A stretch of 64,000 nt of DNA from Luscinia megarhynchos (lineage: Eukaryota; Chordata; Aves; Passeriformes; Turdidae). The notes beneath the pieces are model-generated. The model did no database searches, was not told where the DNA came from, and was given only the letters and a program-made list of their open reading frames with translations. Both the position numbers and the translations under genes were made by a program. Each line of letters opens with the position of its first letter. Within the stretch, counting starts at the first letter, position 1. This document shows, one piece after another, positions 1 through 14,503 of this stretch. Where the stretch lies: positions 82,462,858 to 82,526,857 of the forward strand of contig CM067565.1 of assembly GCA_034336665.1 (NCBI GenBank), in the 5' to 3' direction.

Positions 1-2638
1 GGCTGCTCTACACGTGTCAGTGCACAGAAATGGAAGCTCATCACTTCTTGGAATGGAAAAAAAAATTCTTTAAGGATTAGAATACAAAAAACCACACAGC
101 CTAGAATACAAAACAGCAGCACCCCATCTGGACACGTTTCTGCCACTTGGCACCTGGCACCTTTTATATGTAATCTGCTCAAGGCAAGAGTTCTCAGGAA
201 AGGAGGGTAGTAACCACCCTCCCCTTCTGAGCAGCTCAAAGCCACCAGAAAAGCACACAATTATGGTTCTTGCAATTTTTTTCACTGTCATCTCTAGTGT
301 AATGATAGACTTACCCTAACTGCTCGCTTGGACTCAAGAGGTCCCAGCTGAATCACGCTGGCAATACGACCAGGGCCAGCACACAGGGCCAAGGGGACAA
401 GCCTTTGAGGCTGCCTTTGCCACTTGACAGTCTCTGCAGGATTACACGAACTAGCAGGACTTAGGACAGCTGACCTCTCATTTCCCTCTCAGCATTATCT
501 GTGTTTGCAGTATGAATTTCATGTTTGTCAGGGCAAGAACCACGCCAGATGTAAAAAGAAGTCTTTTAGCTGAGTCCTGGATTTCCTACTTCTCTTCTGT
601 GGGAATGGTTTGCGACCTTTTTTGAGAAAGAAAAATAAGACAAATGAACCACATTGTCTCAGTCTGACAGGCAACACCCTTGTGTCTTGCTAACCTGTGA
701 AAGTTTTACTGTCCTTTACTGACCTATGCAGAGAGTTGAGCTGGAAGGTGGTTGGGGCAAGAGGTGCAGGATATGAGTCAGCAGCACCTGCATTACAGAA
801 GGATGGTGGGAATTAATAAATTCCACATTAAGTGAAGAGCACATCAGTTGACTACACAAGTCTGATTCCGGATCAACTAAGCATAAAGCAGTGAATACTC
901 AGCTGGCCTATATTAAACTAGGTTCTGTAAGGCTCTTGATAACCCTAGAACTTGTATAGTCTGTTTTAACAAACAAAATCCAAAGCAGAAACAGCTTGTT
1001 TCTAACAGGACAATGGGGTTGTGGATGACAGCCACCTACCACAAAGTCAAAGTTGAAACTGAAGCAAAAAATAGGAAGCAGTCATTGGGGGAATAACGTT
1101 AACTTTCACTTCTAGAAGAACAGAAACTCCACAAGCCTTCATGCTTGATGCTGACAGACGTAAGCAACACACATAACCAAAAGAATACATGAAAATTATG
1201 CAAAAAACTAGAGCAATCACTACAAATATGCAGGATTCCTTCCCCCTTATCTATGAATTGAAATAGAAGAAACAAATAAAAACAAACCCTGGAAAGCAAA
1301 TGTTATTCCCCAGGTTTACATTCTATGTAGATCTACTGCAAATAGCAGGGGATAAGTTTTCCCCTTGCTGTCAAAAGCAATTGCTTTATAAATGCAGCGC
1401 AAGTGCTATTGCAAGTACATACATATTTTGCATTTTTCAATCAACAGTTTAGTCTTAAAATATAGTTCTCTTATCAAAGGACAAAGTTTTGAAAATTCCC
1501 AGTAGGAGAAGAAAAAATCGTGGCAAAATTCAGATTAACATACTTCAAGGAAGGAGTTTTTTCCAACAATAGCAAGATTTAATCCAGAATGAGATTATAT
1601 TTTCACACTTCTACAAATACAGCAGATAGTATTCTATCTTCTCACTTTTCCAGAGTCTTTAGAGAAAAAAGAACTCAAAGAAGTTTTGTTTTTTAACTGC
1701 TTCAGCATGTGAGTGGCTCTTATTTGTGTGCTTTTAATAAGGCAATTATAAAAGTTATTTAAATTTACTACAAGTGACTTTAAATGATCCACCAGTATCT
1801 TACAGCATACAAAACAGAAACGTGTATGTAGATTTCGAATGCATTTGATATAACACACTTTATCCAAAAGGTTATATAACAAGATTGAACTTGCTCTGCA
1901 GAAGTTTGGCTAATCTTGTTGATTCTTCATTTACCCAGCCAACTTCTTAGTGTTTTATTCTGTTCATGCAACAGTGCTTCTCAATGCATAAATGAATTAC
2001 AGAACCAAGACACTCTATTGCTTTCCCTTCATTATGCTTTACTTTGGTCTGTCAGGAGCTTGTGCCTTCACCTAAGCAGAATTTTTCTTACCTAATTGAG
2101 CCTCCAGCAAATGCCACTTCATACAAAGCTGTCCCTACATCTAAGTCTGATATTCAAAGAATGCATGTAAATACATGCCTGGTTTTCTTTCTGCATAGTT
2201 TTGTGATACAACAGACAGCAAACTAGACATCATTTTTGGCTGTTAGTTTAGAACACAGAACACCCAGAAGGCTTCTTTACAAGTCTTGTTCCTGATTTCT
2301 TATTTAAGTCATTTTGTCACAGTTCATTATTGATTTATTTTTAAGTGGGAAAACTCCTATTCTAAGACTTCAATGTGGCTAGCACTTCTTTTCATTTAAA
2401 GCAGTCTTGCTAGTTTTATTGCAGTATTTTGTTACCTCCATTTACATGGAGAAAGCACAGAGTGGGATACTTTGTTGTGTGGCCAAGCTTTGGTAGTTGG
2501 GGATGCTTCTGTGAGTATCTGCTTGAAGCTTCCTCCATGTTCAGCAGAGCCAATGCCAGCCAGCTCCACAACAGATGTGCCACTGGCCAAGGCAATTATG
2601 GTAATACCTCTATGATAATATAGTTAAGAAGGAAAAAA
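1..2638. other. Intronic sequence with no recognised element
   Basis: This is AT-rich unique-looking DNA. Open frames of 60-82 codons occur on both strands, but none has a recognisable domain, splice context or repeat similarity. I see no gene, RNA or mobile element. Confidence 0.6.
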
Positions 2639-3498
2639 TGTTATTGCTAAGACGTAACTGCAGCCAGAGCAGAAAGGAGTGAGAATGTGAGAGAAACAAC
2701 CCTGCAGACCCCAAGGGCAGTGCAGAAGGAGGGGCAGGAGATGCTCCAGGCTCTGGAGCTGAGATTCCCCTGCAGCCCATGGTGCAGACCATGGTGAGGC
2801 AGCTGTGCCCCTGCAGCCCGTGGAGGTCCAGGGATGCAGAGATCCACCTGCAGCCAGTGAAAGGAGCCCTGCACCAGAGCAGGTGGGTGTCTGAGAGAAG
2901 GCTGTGGCCCATGGGAGGCCTGTGCTGGAGCAGGGTCCTGGCAGGAATGTGCAGACCCACAGAGAGAGCTCACTCTGGAGCAGGTTTCCTGGTAGGACTT
3001 GTGACCCCATGGGGGACCCATGTTGGAGCAGACTGTGCCTGAAGGACTGCATCCCATAGAGAATTGCTGCCCATGAGTGGACTCATGTTGGAGAAGTTCA
3101 TGGAGAACAGCCTCCTGTGGGAGGGACTCCATGTCAGAGCAGGGGAATAACTATTCTCCCTGAGCAGGGGCAGGAACAACATGGGATGAGCTGATCCTAA
3201 ATCGCCATTTCCTCTCTCCCTGAGCCACTGAGTGGGAGGAGAGAGAGCCTGTGAAGGAAAGGGGAGTGAGGGGAAGGTGTTTTTAAGATTTATTTTACTG
3301 TTCATCATTCTGCTCTGATTTTGTTAGTACTAAATTCAATTAATATCCCCAGGTTGAAACTGTTTTGCCTGTGATGGTCATTGGTGAGTGATCTGATCTC
3401 CTCCTGTCCTTATCTCAACTCACAAACCTTTCACTGTATTTTCTCTCTCCTGTCCAGTTGTAGAGGGGTGTGATAGAAGCCAGTGTAAACTCACCACA
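2639..3498 (+). mobile_element. Avian ERVL-like solo LTR (endogenous retrovirus relic, non-coding)
   Basis: The block is GC-richer than its flanks. It shows the build of a common bird LTR: imperfect repeats built on CTGCAGCCCATGG and TGGAGCAGG phrases (about 2760-3140), a GGAAGGTGTTTTTAAGATTT stretch near 3274, and a 3' part containing GTTTTGCCTGTGATGGTCAT near 3362. It ends TCACCACA near 3498. Compared with my memory of the family, the 3' end seems to lack a few dozen bases just before the terminal CA. No gag, pol or env sequence lies on either side, so this is a solo LTR and the open frames inside it are accidental. The 5' boundary (TGTTATTG at 2639) is tentative and I could not identify a target-site duplication. 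Confidence 0.75.
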
Positions 3499-6400
3499 TT
3501 TTACTATTGCATACAGCCTCCAAGACCTTCCAAAAAATGTGTGTGAGTGCAGTTTTTCAAAAGCATTTGTGTTCAGATACAATGCTATTATAAATAAAAC
3601 ATAAGAGATAATACTGTCACAGCTCCCTACCTTTATTAAGGCTAGTGGCTTAAAAATCTATCCTGACTTTGCAGAATAGACCTGCTTTCTAATTATTCTG
3701 CCAAGTGAAAAAGAGTTTTCCACACCTTCTCCCAGGCACTGATGATAGATAGATAGCACTTTTCCACCCTTTCTCTTTGGCATCATTATTTAAACACAGC
3801 ACCAATCACACCACATGTTAAACAATGCAGAAAGTTCTTCAATGGACTGAGTCCCAAATTTCAATCTGGGCGTTTCAGGGTTTTTTCTCCTGGGTTTTAT
3901 GTTTTTGCAAGTGTAGAGTGTCTATGGGAACAATGCTAAAATTATAAGTTTGTAACAGGGACCAAGCAGTGAGCTTTATTAATCCATAACTGCTGACAGT
4001 GACAGCTCAGTGAAGAGAGGAAATAATTGGTTTAACATGCAAAGGGCAGCCTCGTTAAAGACAGTAGTACAGGCACAAGCACCTCTTTTTGTCTCTCTGT
4101 CCTCTTTCTCTATTGTTTCCTAGTAAGCAAAATGAATGAGGGTAGAGAATGCACATTTGTCACAGATTGAAACACTCCTGAATTCACTCTTTTAAGTGCT
4201 CATCTGTTTTCTTGTTTTTCAATTAAAATTTAATCAGACTAAGTGATCCTTTAGAAAGGCAATCTGTTAATTAACCCATATTAGGCAGCAGAAATCATGT
4301 TCTTCAAGCACAATCTCAATTTATTATCCAGAAATAGCTCTCATTAGTCAGAGATGGGGGGGGTAAGTTTTTATATACAAATTTAGAAGACATATGCTCT
4401 ACTCTGGTTTTAGCTTGTTATCTTAAGGCCATGCAATAAATCATGAATTTAGAGGAGATGTAAAGAACTATCTTTTTACAAGCCAGAACCTGAAACACAC
4501 ATAAAACTCTAATTGTGGCTTAAATATAATATTTATGAGTCTGGAAACTTGAGGACACAGTCCAGTGGAAACAAGTTGTCAGTTTACAGATAAATTAATT
4601 CCACATCATTATTTAGAAACAGAAAAGGTAAATAATTCTGCAGCTATTCCCTGCTTGAATAAATGATCATAATTAGACAAGCATGAGCAGCATGAAACAG
4701 GATACATAAGACTTGAGGATAAAAATTTTATGGCACTCTATAGTGCCAGCATTTGCCATACTGAATATTTTTTTCTCCTCCTTTTCCCCAGCACACACTT
4801 TACCCACTACCTCCTACCCCCAATTAAAATCAGACATTCACGTGCTAGCCATTTTAGTAATTCACATAGATGTAAATGCTGATCACTGCAATGAATTCTA
4901 CTCTATCTACAAAAAATCCTTAGGGTTGCTTCTACTTGGAGAAACAATCTTAATATTGTGTAACGTTGTGCATGATTAGCTGCTCAATCAGTGCTGGAAA
5001 CTAGCACCACCACCTTTTCCTTCCCTCCAAGGCGGACACAAATATCACAAAATATATTGACATGTTTGGGTTTTGCAGGGAAAGTTACAGCTGAGTAATA
5101 AACCTAATCAAGAGAGCTTTCCTGAGGATATGATGCTTCCCAAGATGCAAGTGCACATTTTTTTGTGTGTCACTTGGCATGGAGAACAAAGACTGAGAGT
5201 TTTAAAGTGAGTGGAAACTATCCTGGGAAACAATCCCCATTGAAATGATGGAGTTATCTCTTGTGGGACAAACAAATGGGTGGAGATCAAACTTAACCCT
5301 CCTAGCTTCCCAACTTCTGCAATATCAGAAAATTAACAGAAAAACAGTAGTTCCAGGAAAGGCTCTCAATAAAGGAAAGTGCCCCCCTGTAGAAGAGAAC
5401 CGCGGAAAAACCATTTGACTTAGTTCCATTACAGAGACAACAGACTAGCAAAATACAGTTTAAAATGCATCTAATTTCTTTAATTTCCTACTTCAGTCCA
5501 TGCTGTGAACTTAAATTCTCCTTGAATTATCCTGCAGTGAGAGTTCCAAAACTTCCATATCTTGAAACTGGACCTTATTGCCCTTGGGAACAATATAGGT
5601 TTTGTCATCAATTCTATTTAGAGAAGATAAGCAAGTTGTACTGCAAAAATAAAAGGTGAGAGGAGATAGTGTTGCTTTCTTTGTACTGTATCAGAAACTA
5701 TAATGCAAGACCACAAAAAAAAGCCATTTAAACAAAAAGCTAGTTTGGTATAAGAATAAAGAAAAGAAAAAAATAAGCCTGAGTGGAACTAAGCTGCAAA
5801 TTGAAACAGGCAATAGCTGTTAATCAAAGCATTCAGCATGGTAGTGTGTAAGAACCTCCCTGTGCCTACAGCAAGATCCAGATTAACAGTGATTAGTTTA
5901 GCTAATGTAAATATTTCTGCAATGTGGTATTAGAAGTAAGATTTTGGATCTGGACTCCTTATTACTACTACAGTGCACTGAGGAGCATATTTTTGTCCTC
6001 CAGTAAAATCCTCTTAGTAAGAGAGGAGTTCTTCAGGGTGATGTTGGGACAAAGTGTTTACTCTTTTACCATTTTCTGTGGCTCCATTCAAAGGCATCCA
6101 GGAGAGTTCTTCCTCAAAGATGGACACAGTGCTGAGTGCCCAAGAGACAAATGATGAAGAGCAAAGCAAATTACTTGGAAAGAAGCAACTCTACTGATAA
6201 ATAGAAGACAAAATCTTTTGCAGCATGAACTTGATTCATTTTTTCTCCTGACAGACTTCTAACTAGAAGGTCTTTAAGTAAGGTTTGAGCCATATAGAAT
6301 ACACATCTTTTCTTTTACTGAATATACTAGTGGCTCTAAAAAGTGGATGCATTTCCCAACTGACTTTATGAAGCCTTATCTTAAGGTCACACTGAAAAGA

Positions 6401-6559
6401 AGTACAAGTCAAGATTACTGATTTTGTAATGATAATTTGCACTCCTTATTTGTACCAAGTGCTATTCTACTGAAGGTTTACAAATGGCTGTTACATCTAC
6501 AGCTACAGACATAACACAAGAGCTTTTCTCTTAAGCAAATTTTGAATTAAAATATTCCA
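3499..6559. other. Intronic sequence with no recognised element
   Basis: This is AT-rich and unique-looking. It contains a short GATA run near 3741 and a G8 run near 4356, but no gene, RNA or mobile element that I can support. Confidence 0.55.
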
Positions 6560-6690
6560 TCTGACAGTGGAAACAGAGCAGGAATCTGAGCAACAGGGTC
6601 CAGTGAAAGGTGTCCCTGCTCATGGCAAGGGGGTTGGAACTGGATGAACTTTAAAGCTCCTTCCAGCTCAAACCATTCTATAATTTTGTC
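6560..6690 (+). mobile_element. CR1 LINE 3'-end fragment
   Basis: The phrases GAGCAACAGGGTCCAGTG, AGGTGTCCCTGCTCATGGCA, GGGGTTGGAACTGGATGA and AAACCATTCTATAATT follow the conserved 3' end of chicken-repeat-1 elements in order. Only the last ~130 bp remains, as usual for 5'-truncated CR1 copies, and it is diverged. No coding capacity. Confidence 0.85.
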
Positions 6691-9600
6691 CTTTTGTTTT
6701 ATATGAAGCGATGCAATAGTTACATTTGTCATTGCAGCTTTCCATCATAAGCACCTATTTTACAAAACAGTGTTTTAAAAATAGGCAGTATAAGACATTT
6801 TCAGTCAAAACACATGTATGTGTTTTCTAAAAAGTCCTCACATTGTGTACATGAGTGTTTGTGGAAACCTATTGTAGACTGCCCAGACATGATCTGGATA
6901 ATGCTTATTGATTTCATGGTCTGCAATGAGTTCTATGTTTTGCCTTTCTCCATCCTCATGGAAACTTCCCACTGCTTTCCCAAACTACCTTTACTGAAAG
7001 GAATGTCCAAATCTGAGGCTTCATTTTGCATGCAGTAAAATTCAAGAATAAAATCACAGAAGGATGTTCAGCCCAAACCTAAGCACACTTCCTCACCAAG
7101 TCAAATTGAGGCCAAGCCAGCATTGCTCAGGTTAATTGACAGAAAAACAGAGTAGTAAGGTCTTTAGAAGTATTTGCTGCTCTTTGAATACCATGAAATC
7201 AAACATGCAATCAAGCCTTGAAGAGAGAGTGAAACTTAACAACACTGATCAGAAAGTGAGCAGTTGTAAGATGCTACATGGTGAATTTTGAGGGGTTTTG
7301 GCAAACTGAACCATTGTAGTTGAATGAATAAAGCTTTGCCTCACTACCAACCACTGCTGTCCTGCTGCTAATTTGTCTCTGACATAACCACTAGCTAAAA
7401 ACATGCTTGCTTAGGGACCCTCCCAGCCCAGATGTGTAAAAAAGTTTACCAGGGGTAAACTACTGTGGTGATTACTGTGATGAACTACTGTATTTAATTC
7501 TGCAATAACCCCCCCCCCCAAGTTTTGGAGTAGTTTCTATTTTAGAGTGAAACATGAAGTCATTGAAATTTAGGTGGTAAGAGTCCATAAAAAAACAATT
7601 TCAGCAATCGAAGTTGTACTTCTATTATGCAGTACAAATAGGTGTTACTGTTTCCTTTGGAAAAAAAGGTCTAATCTGTAGGGAAATTAACCTCTTGGAG
7701 GCATGTCAATATTTTTACAGCATACACTGGTTAAGACCTGCTTGTGTATGATGTATAGCATGGACAGTTAATTTTCCTATAAGTCATAATTCATAGGACA
7801 AACAATGTGAGGGATATTAATGGAAAGAGATCAACAAGGTTATTTCCTTTTTGTGACTTTCTGCAGAGTTAAATAATAAGTGAAACTCTTAATTCAGCAA
7901 ATAAGTTAACTGGAACTATTTTGTCATTGCAGAATTGAATACTGAAGCTTCCCTATTTGCAATACTTGCAGATCCTGTGCTTCAGCAAACTAATGCTTAA
8001 TTTTATTTCTCCTTTTGATTTATGTTCAATGGATGTAAATACCAACTGTTTTGAAGAGGCATCTGGCTTTTTTGACAGATCATGACTACAGAATTTAGCA
8101 GTTTATATGAATTTTCCCCTATTAATTTCAGGACTAGATTCCAATTTTATGAACTACTTAATAAACTATTTTGATGAAAAGCATATTCAGTGCTTTACTA
8201 GTGCTCTTTTGATTAATGCAGTAATAGAAATGTTTCCTTTTCACTTTCCCAAGTTCCACATAGACATGTTTTGAAGACAAATTAGCTAAAGGTTATTGCT
8301 GCATGAGAACTGCAGCTGTTCTGCAGATGCTGAGTGTCCCTACTTTTCATTGGCCCACAATCATTCTCATTCAGAAATAAAACCTATCAGACTATCACAG
8401 CTTTCATTAACATAGCTTAATTTTGTGGGCTTCTGTTCCAATATGCTTATAACACACTTTGCCTTGGATGGGGAAAAGAAAAAAAAGTATTTCAACAACT
8501 AACTTCTATGTTGCATCAACTGAAATTAAGACATTGGAATAATCTATAATACCAGATTAGGCCTCCTTCCTATCTGAACACATACATGGTGACTAATATA
8601 GCCAACTCCCCTTTAGAAGGGCTTTGGAAAATGCTGCTGTCCCCACTTCAGAGATAAGAAAGTGGAAGCAGAAGAGTCAAGAGTTTAATCAAGCCCTCAC
8701 ACCAGCTGGTGACCTATGTTAGGCAGGGTTAGAACCAGACAGTGTTTGCATGAGACCCTTGCAACAGAGCTGGTACCGATTGCATAAGCAGATGGTAACC
8801 CATGCAGCAGTCTGTTTCCAAAATAATACATTTCAGTTCAGTCACAATTGATTTAAGTAGATTTAAATGAAACCAAAACAGTCCTATTGTCAATAAAAAC
8901 ACAGTTGATTGAGATGAGTTTACTAGATGCAGAGGGGTTGGAAAGAAAATGTTGATATTGCACAGGAGACGTAGAAGAGGAAACTGAGTTTAAAACGAAG
9001 CTTCCCACCACCACCTCCCCCCAGCCCACCATGCTCTCAGAGCATAAGAATAGTTAATTAGGACAAGTCAAAACACAAGTGATCCAAGCTTGACAGCTTT
9101 GCTTACAGAGACCCAATAAGCTTTTCAACTCAGTGAGTGAACTGAAGCATAAAGTAGCACTGCATACTACATTCTCTCCCATTTACAGACATGCATCAAA
9201 ATACAGTACAGGTTAAGAAACTGACAGAAAGTTACTTGTTTAGAACACTCTAAAAACTGTTCAGTTTCTTAGGCACTAGGAGAAAAATGTCATAGACTTC
9301 TGGTTTCACAAGCACTTTTGTATTTCATCCCCAAATTTCAATACAACTTTAAAGGTCTTATTTCTCTGAAGACATGCTAGAAGCTGCTGCTGAAGCAGCA
9401 TCACACACCTCATCTCCTACTCAACAACCTATCAAGGAGAAACAAGTATTAAAAAAAAAAAAAAAAAAAAAAAAGGCAGATCCATGTAAAACAACTTACT
9501 TGTCTGACAATTCAGTGAACTTACACATGCTAGAATAAAAGTCTTGCTTGTCCCAACAGTGTCAAATAAAAAAACCAAAAGTGATCAGACTTGGGTGGAG

Positions 9601-12600
9601 CAGAATACTGCTTGTAACAACATTTTTTAATCAGGTAGACTTTTGAACTACAGAACAGGAACAAGAAAAAGACACACTTGGCTATTAACTCTTTGGAGTA
9701 GTACCTTCACTAAGCCACCTTGTTAAGCCAAACAACCAACCAGGTTTCCAGAGTCAACCAAAAACTTTACATAACCTCAACCACACCAGTCTATCTCCCT
9801 ATATCATTCCTGTACCAGGCAGCAGGAGGAGGAGGCAAGGCAAGGCACGGCACGCTTCCAATGTCAACAGGGACAGGATGCTTTGTATGAACAGCAAAGT
9901 GATGGGTTTATCTGAAGAGGTCTAACAAGGACAGAAACCTGCCACAGAAAGGCTCCTAGCTTTGAGATTTCTGTTATTATGTATTCAGCTTTATCCAGGG
10001 CTTAATCTGAAATAAAATGTTTTTATGTTATTTACTATAAATCTTTTCAACACTAGATTAACTCAAGACTGATCTTTAGAGAGGACTGGGGAAAGAGTGG
10101 AGGCTGCTCTGAACAAATGTTTCCAAATACAGAGATCTGCTGGCACAGTGTGATCAGAAACTGAGATAAAAGACTAGGAAACAGTCTGACCTAGACACTC
10201 TCAGACCTACAATAGCTTGGTTTGCCCAGTCTATTTCTTCTGCTGGGTGAGTGAATTAGACTGGCAATAACATCAGTTTGCTGCTAAGAGCTGGCTGTGC
10301 ACTAGTCTTTCTTAAAGTTGTGTCAGCATATACACAAAGCCCCCCTTTTTTTTTTCAGGAATTGTAAAGCATTCAAAACCACACACACACATGCACTAGG
10401 ACACAATCTTCTGCCATTTTAATACATTTGGCACTACATTAGTAAGTACACAGAAGGGCTTCCTTACCAAGGGAACTTCCAACCACCAACTGACAGAAAG
10501 CAGAAGAGATGCTGCTTCAATAATTCTCCAATAATTTTTTCAGTCCTGTACCACATCTAGTTCCTAGTCAAATCCCACTGGTAAACTAGAAATTGCATAT
10601 ATCCCGGAGAAAGGATTTTAAGTAAGTTAAAAAGTAGGCTTAGTCAACTGAAATCTTTCCACTTTAAGACTACCAAACCACGCACACTTTCAGTTTCACA
10701 AAATTTCCCATACATTTGCAGGTTTGCCCTGAACAGCTAACACAAGACAAATTGCAGGCAAAGAGTAATGTACAGCATTGATGTCTGGCAGGTAATTAAC
10801 AGACTGTGCCCCATCACTTCTCAACTGTCCTATCCCTGAGGATGCACCAAAGCCAAACCAATTTGTCTTCTTGCTACTGTATTAAAGGCAAGAGGGATCA
10901 ACTGGCAGGAAGTACCAGAGCTGTTGCCTTCTGTTACTCTTTTCCTTCCTAGCCTGGATTTCCTGCAACTGACATCTGTGACTGTTCAGCAGCATCTATT
11001 GCCTTCTCAGAAGCTGAAACACAGGAAGCACTCATACATTTTCAAGTAGAGAACTCTCAAGCTTAAAAGCTGCTCACATACAAGATGCTAAGAGAGTCAA
11101 CAAAACCACAGAAAAGCTGCAGTTACCTCAAATAAGTGACACAGTTTTTCTAAAATGCACATAATCCAGGTGAAAGCTCCTAGTCAATGTCTCGCGTGAA
11201 ACTACTTTGTGACAGTGTTTCTCCACTAAGAGACAAGAAGCAGCCAGCTGTGAGGACATCTGTCCAAATAACCAAATGTCTAATTGTAGCAAAGCTGAAC
11301 AAGCATTACTAAAACATGCAAATAAAGCCAGGGCACTCTTAAAGTTTGACCTGTGTTTTACTTCCTCTAAATATAAGATAAAGACGTCTAGTCTCATTTC
11401 ATTAATCAAGTTGACAGCTTTAGGACCTTGCAGAGACTATGTAAAGCACTGTTCTTCTATAGTCACAATCCAGTTAAGACACTACCTGAAAAATCTAGTA
11501 TTACTGTAACAAATAATGCAGAGACACAATAAAGATGACTATTGGGTTTGCTGCTAAACAGAAGCAATTTCAAAATTTTTTGCTCTCTCTCCCTTCCCTT
11601 GCCTTCCACTTGAAAAGCCATAAAAAGTTGGAAGTGGGTAAGTGGTATTTTAAAAGGACAATTGATGGTGATACAGGTGAAAAATTTTCAGAGACCACTG
11701 ATGAAAATAAGAAAGAGTGAAGCATAAACTCCAGTGCCCTTCAAAAACCCTTGTGCCAACAAGGCAAGCATTGATTGCCCTCTGTCATTCTGCAGTCACG
11801 TACACACCACTTAGACAGGCCCAAAGCCTTAACTGGCAAGTTATCATAGATCAACTATTTAACTTGATTTGAACATATTTGCATTACAGTCTGTAGCTGG
11901 TTAACAGCAATGTAAGAGCTGAGCATGTGGTAGGTTGAGCGTTCCAGCCAGACTAATGCAAGAGAGGCTAAGGGAGAAGTCAATATCACAGTGAGCTCGA
12001 TTCGACCCTTCAGCTGCTTGGCTCCAAAAACCTCCTCTCTTTCTTTGGTGCCTGCAGGAGACTCATCAACCCCACTTCCACTACAGGCTAGAACTAACCC
12101 ACTTACAAACCACTGTTTCTCTAGTAAGGGACCAAACAGCCTTTGGAGTATGCTGGGAGCAGCAAAGAGGAGAAGCAATATGAGCATTTGGAGATCACAC
12201 AGAGAAGTCATCACTGATAATTTGATATTTTAGCCAGGCCATCAAAAATACTGTCTCATATCTGACTATTCTTTCTACCTCGGGACCTTCACAACCCTTT
12301 GCAGAATTATTTTCAAGTTCCATCAGCTATTACTCACTCGCTGCCATTATCTAACAATCTTATGACTTATTTTGCAGTCCAAAGGAATGTTAACTGTCAC
12401 TGTTATTAGGAAGTATCAGACTTCAGAGACCTGTGATAGGTCCAACTGGGACATTTTTGCACCTCTTGCAACCTCAATGAGACACATGGGTCTGGGTTTC
12501 ATTTCTCAGCAGTTAGAAACTGCTTACACAGTATTTGCAAGATGCCAACACAGAACAAAGTCAATTTAGTATTTGGCAGTTTGCTCAATCACAATCTGTG

Positions 12601-14295
12601 TCTACCTTTTCATTAAGGCAGAAATATAGTCCTACAGACTGGCTGATCTGTAGCAATCGATCCCACAAGAGAGGTTAAAAAAAAAGTCCATCATAAGAAA
12701 CACTACAGATATACATACGATTAGAAAAGGAAACACAACCTATTATTTGTTTCCTTTTCATCACTCACATTTCTTTCTCTTAAGAAAATCAGTGTATGAG
12801 GTTTGATTTAAAAACATTTCAGAAGCTATTTTGCACCCGAGAGTGTCTGATCCACTTGAGCTCACACAACACAATGCAGGGAAAAGAAAAAAAGAAAGAA
12901 TAAATTCCTTACTGATTTGATTGTAAATAGAGCTACTAGGGCAATACATACCTAGGAACAATCTCTCCTGCCTTCAAGTGTTGACAAGTACATAACTAAC
13001 AGAGTAAAATCTAAAAATTCTGATATAAAGATCTGATAATATAAGATGGAAAGACACAGAAAACAAGCAGTCAGCCTGAAGAAACTGGTGTTTTAAAGAT
13101 CTAGTAATGCTAGAACCAGCAGTGCTGATGAGGGACCTGACAGGATCAAGACAGAAAACAAAGGAAGACAAAGCTCCTTCAAGCCCAAGGCATCCTCTCA
13201 GCAGACAGAGCTAGCAAAAATTCAGAATGCATATTGCATGCTTATTTTGAAAGTTCAATTGCAGTCAAAGTGAGGATCTTGTGAGGATGCCTGTAGCACC
13301 ACAGGTGCTTCAGGTGTGACCACAAGTGGGATTTTAATTTAACTGAAAGGTGCAACTCTTCCACTTTACCTGTTACCACATTTTGTTACATACTACAGAG
13401 CAGACTCAGTTTGTGATCTGAGCTCAGTTTGGACCAAACAAAGCCCAAAGACATACTACTACTCCAAGCTACTCCAGGAAGAAATTTAACTACACATTCA
13501 TATGCATTCAATCCATAGAATCAAACAAGTGCCATGGACAAAATAAAACCTTTGCAAATCACAGGCACTATGATCAGCAGATCCACAGTGCCAACATGCA
13601 AAAGTATTCTTTGCTTCCCAGCTGATCAGATTATTTACTGTCACTTGTAATCCATCTTGTTTCTGGGTTGTCTATTACTATATTGACATCTACTTGCACT
13701 ACCAGCAAAGAATACAACTATTCTGAAAGTCAACAACATCCAGAGAAAAGCAAAACAATTCATTATGTTTAATTTGTATTAACAGCAAAAACAACAATTT
13801 GTTTTTAGAAAGGAAATCTTTACAAAGTCATCATTACACAGTATCTTCACTGGTTACAGAAGGTATCTTGCAAAATACAGTATGAACCAAAGCATAGAAC
13901 AAGCTGTTGATAATTTGCAAAACTTGCATACCATGGTCTCTGGAGCAGAGCTTGCCAAAAACACACCTAGTAGCAGAAGGTAACATGAAAGGTAACACAA
14001 ACATTCAGTTCTAAGGTAACAGAAGGACAGCATACTAGGAACACTCCAGGATTAAGTTCATAACAAGAAAAACTAAAAGCCCATAGCAGAAAAATTATAG
14101 CTTCTGATCGATTGCTATTGCTCCATCAGCAGAGTTGCAGTGTATGCACTATCAGCTTTGTTTAACTATGTTCCAAGAAAGTTCAAACAATTTAATCGTT
14201 AAACAGGGGGGAAAAAAGGAAAACACAACAGAAAAGCATGCCTGCTTATATTTGGTTATATGTGTAGAAACACACAGAGAAAAGCTATGGGGTAA
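6691..14295. other. Intronic sequence, mostly unique
   Basis: This is AT-rich and holds a C10 run near 7510, the poly(A) at 9451 and a short CA run near 10380. The longest open frame (minus strand, 11855-12214) starts at a GTG and has no recognisable domain. No exon or RNA gene is supported. Confidence 0.5.
9451..9474. repeat. Poly(A) tract of 24 bases
   Basis: Twenty-four uninterrupted A residues. I see no retroposed gene or SINE body immediately upstream, so it is listed as a simple repeat. Confidence 0.95.
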
Positions 14296-14503
14296 TGCAG
14301 CTGGACATCAGAAGGAATTTATTTGCAGGAAGAAATTGTTAAGCATTGGAATGGACTACCCAGGAAGGTGGTGGAGTCACCATCCCTGCAAATGTTCAAG
14401 AAACAACTGGACATGGCACCCAGTGCCAGGGTCCACTTGACAAGTTGGTGTTTGGTCATAGGTTGGACTCTATGATCTCAGAGGTCTTCTCCTAAATGAT
14501 TGT
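14296..14503 (+). mobile_element. CR1 LINE 3'-end fragment
   Basis: In order it shows AGCTGGACATCAGAAGGAAT, GGAATGGACTACCCAGGAAG, GTGGTGGAGTCACCATCCCT, GGTCATAGGTTGGACTCTAT and GATCTCAGAGGTCTTCTCC before an AAATGATTGTGTG end. This is the 3' untranslated end of a CR1 subfamily of the kind that ends with a GGTTGGACTCGATGATCT-type motif. About 200 bp survive, and the usual terminal octamer repeats are decayed. Confidence 0.9.

Noticed and set aside
2610..3308. Overlapping open frames of 87-161 codons on both strands near 3 kb
   Set aside because: They lie inside the GC-rich solo LTR and show none of the protein motifs of retroviral genes.
11855..12214. 119-codon minus-strand frame with a hydrophobic start (LILLLLFAAP)
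   Set aside because: It starts at GTG, lies in KCNK5 intron 1, has no match that I recognise, and several frames this long are expected by chance. A blastp search with a strong hit would reverse this.
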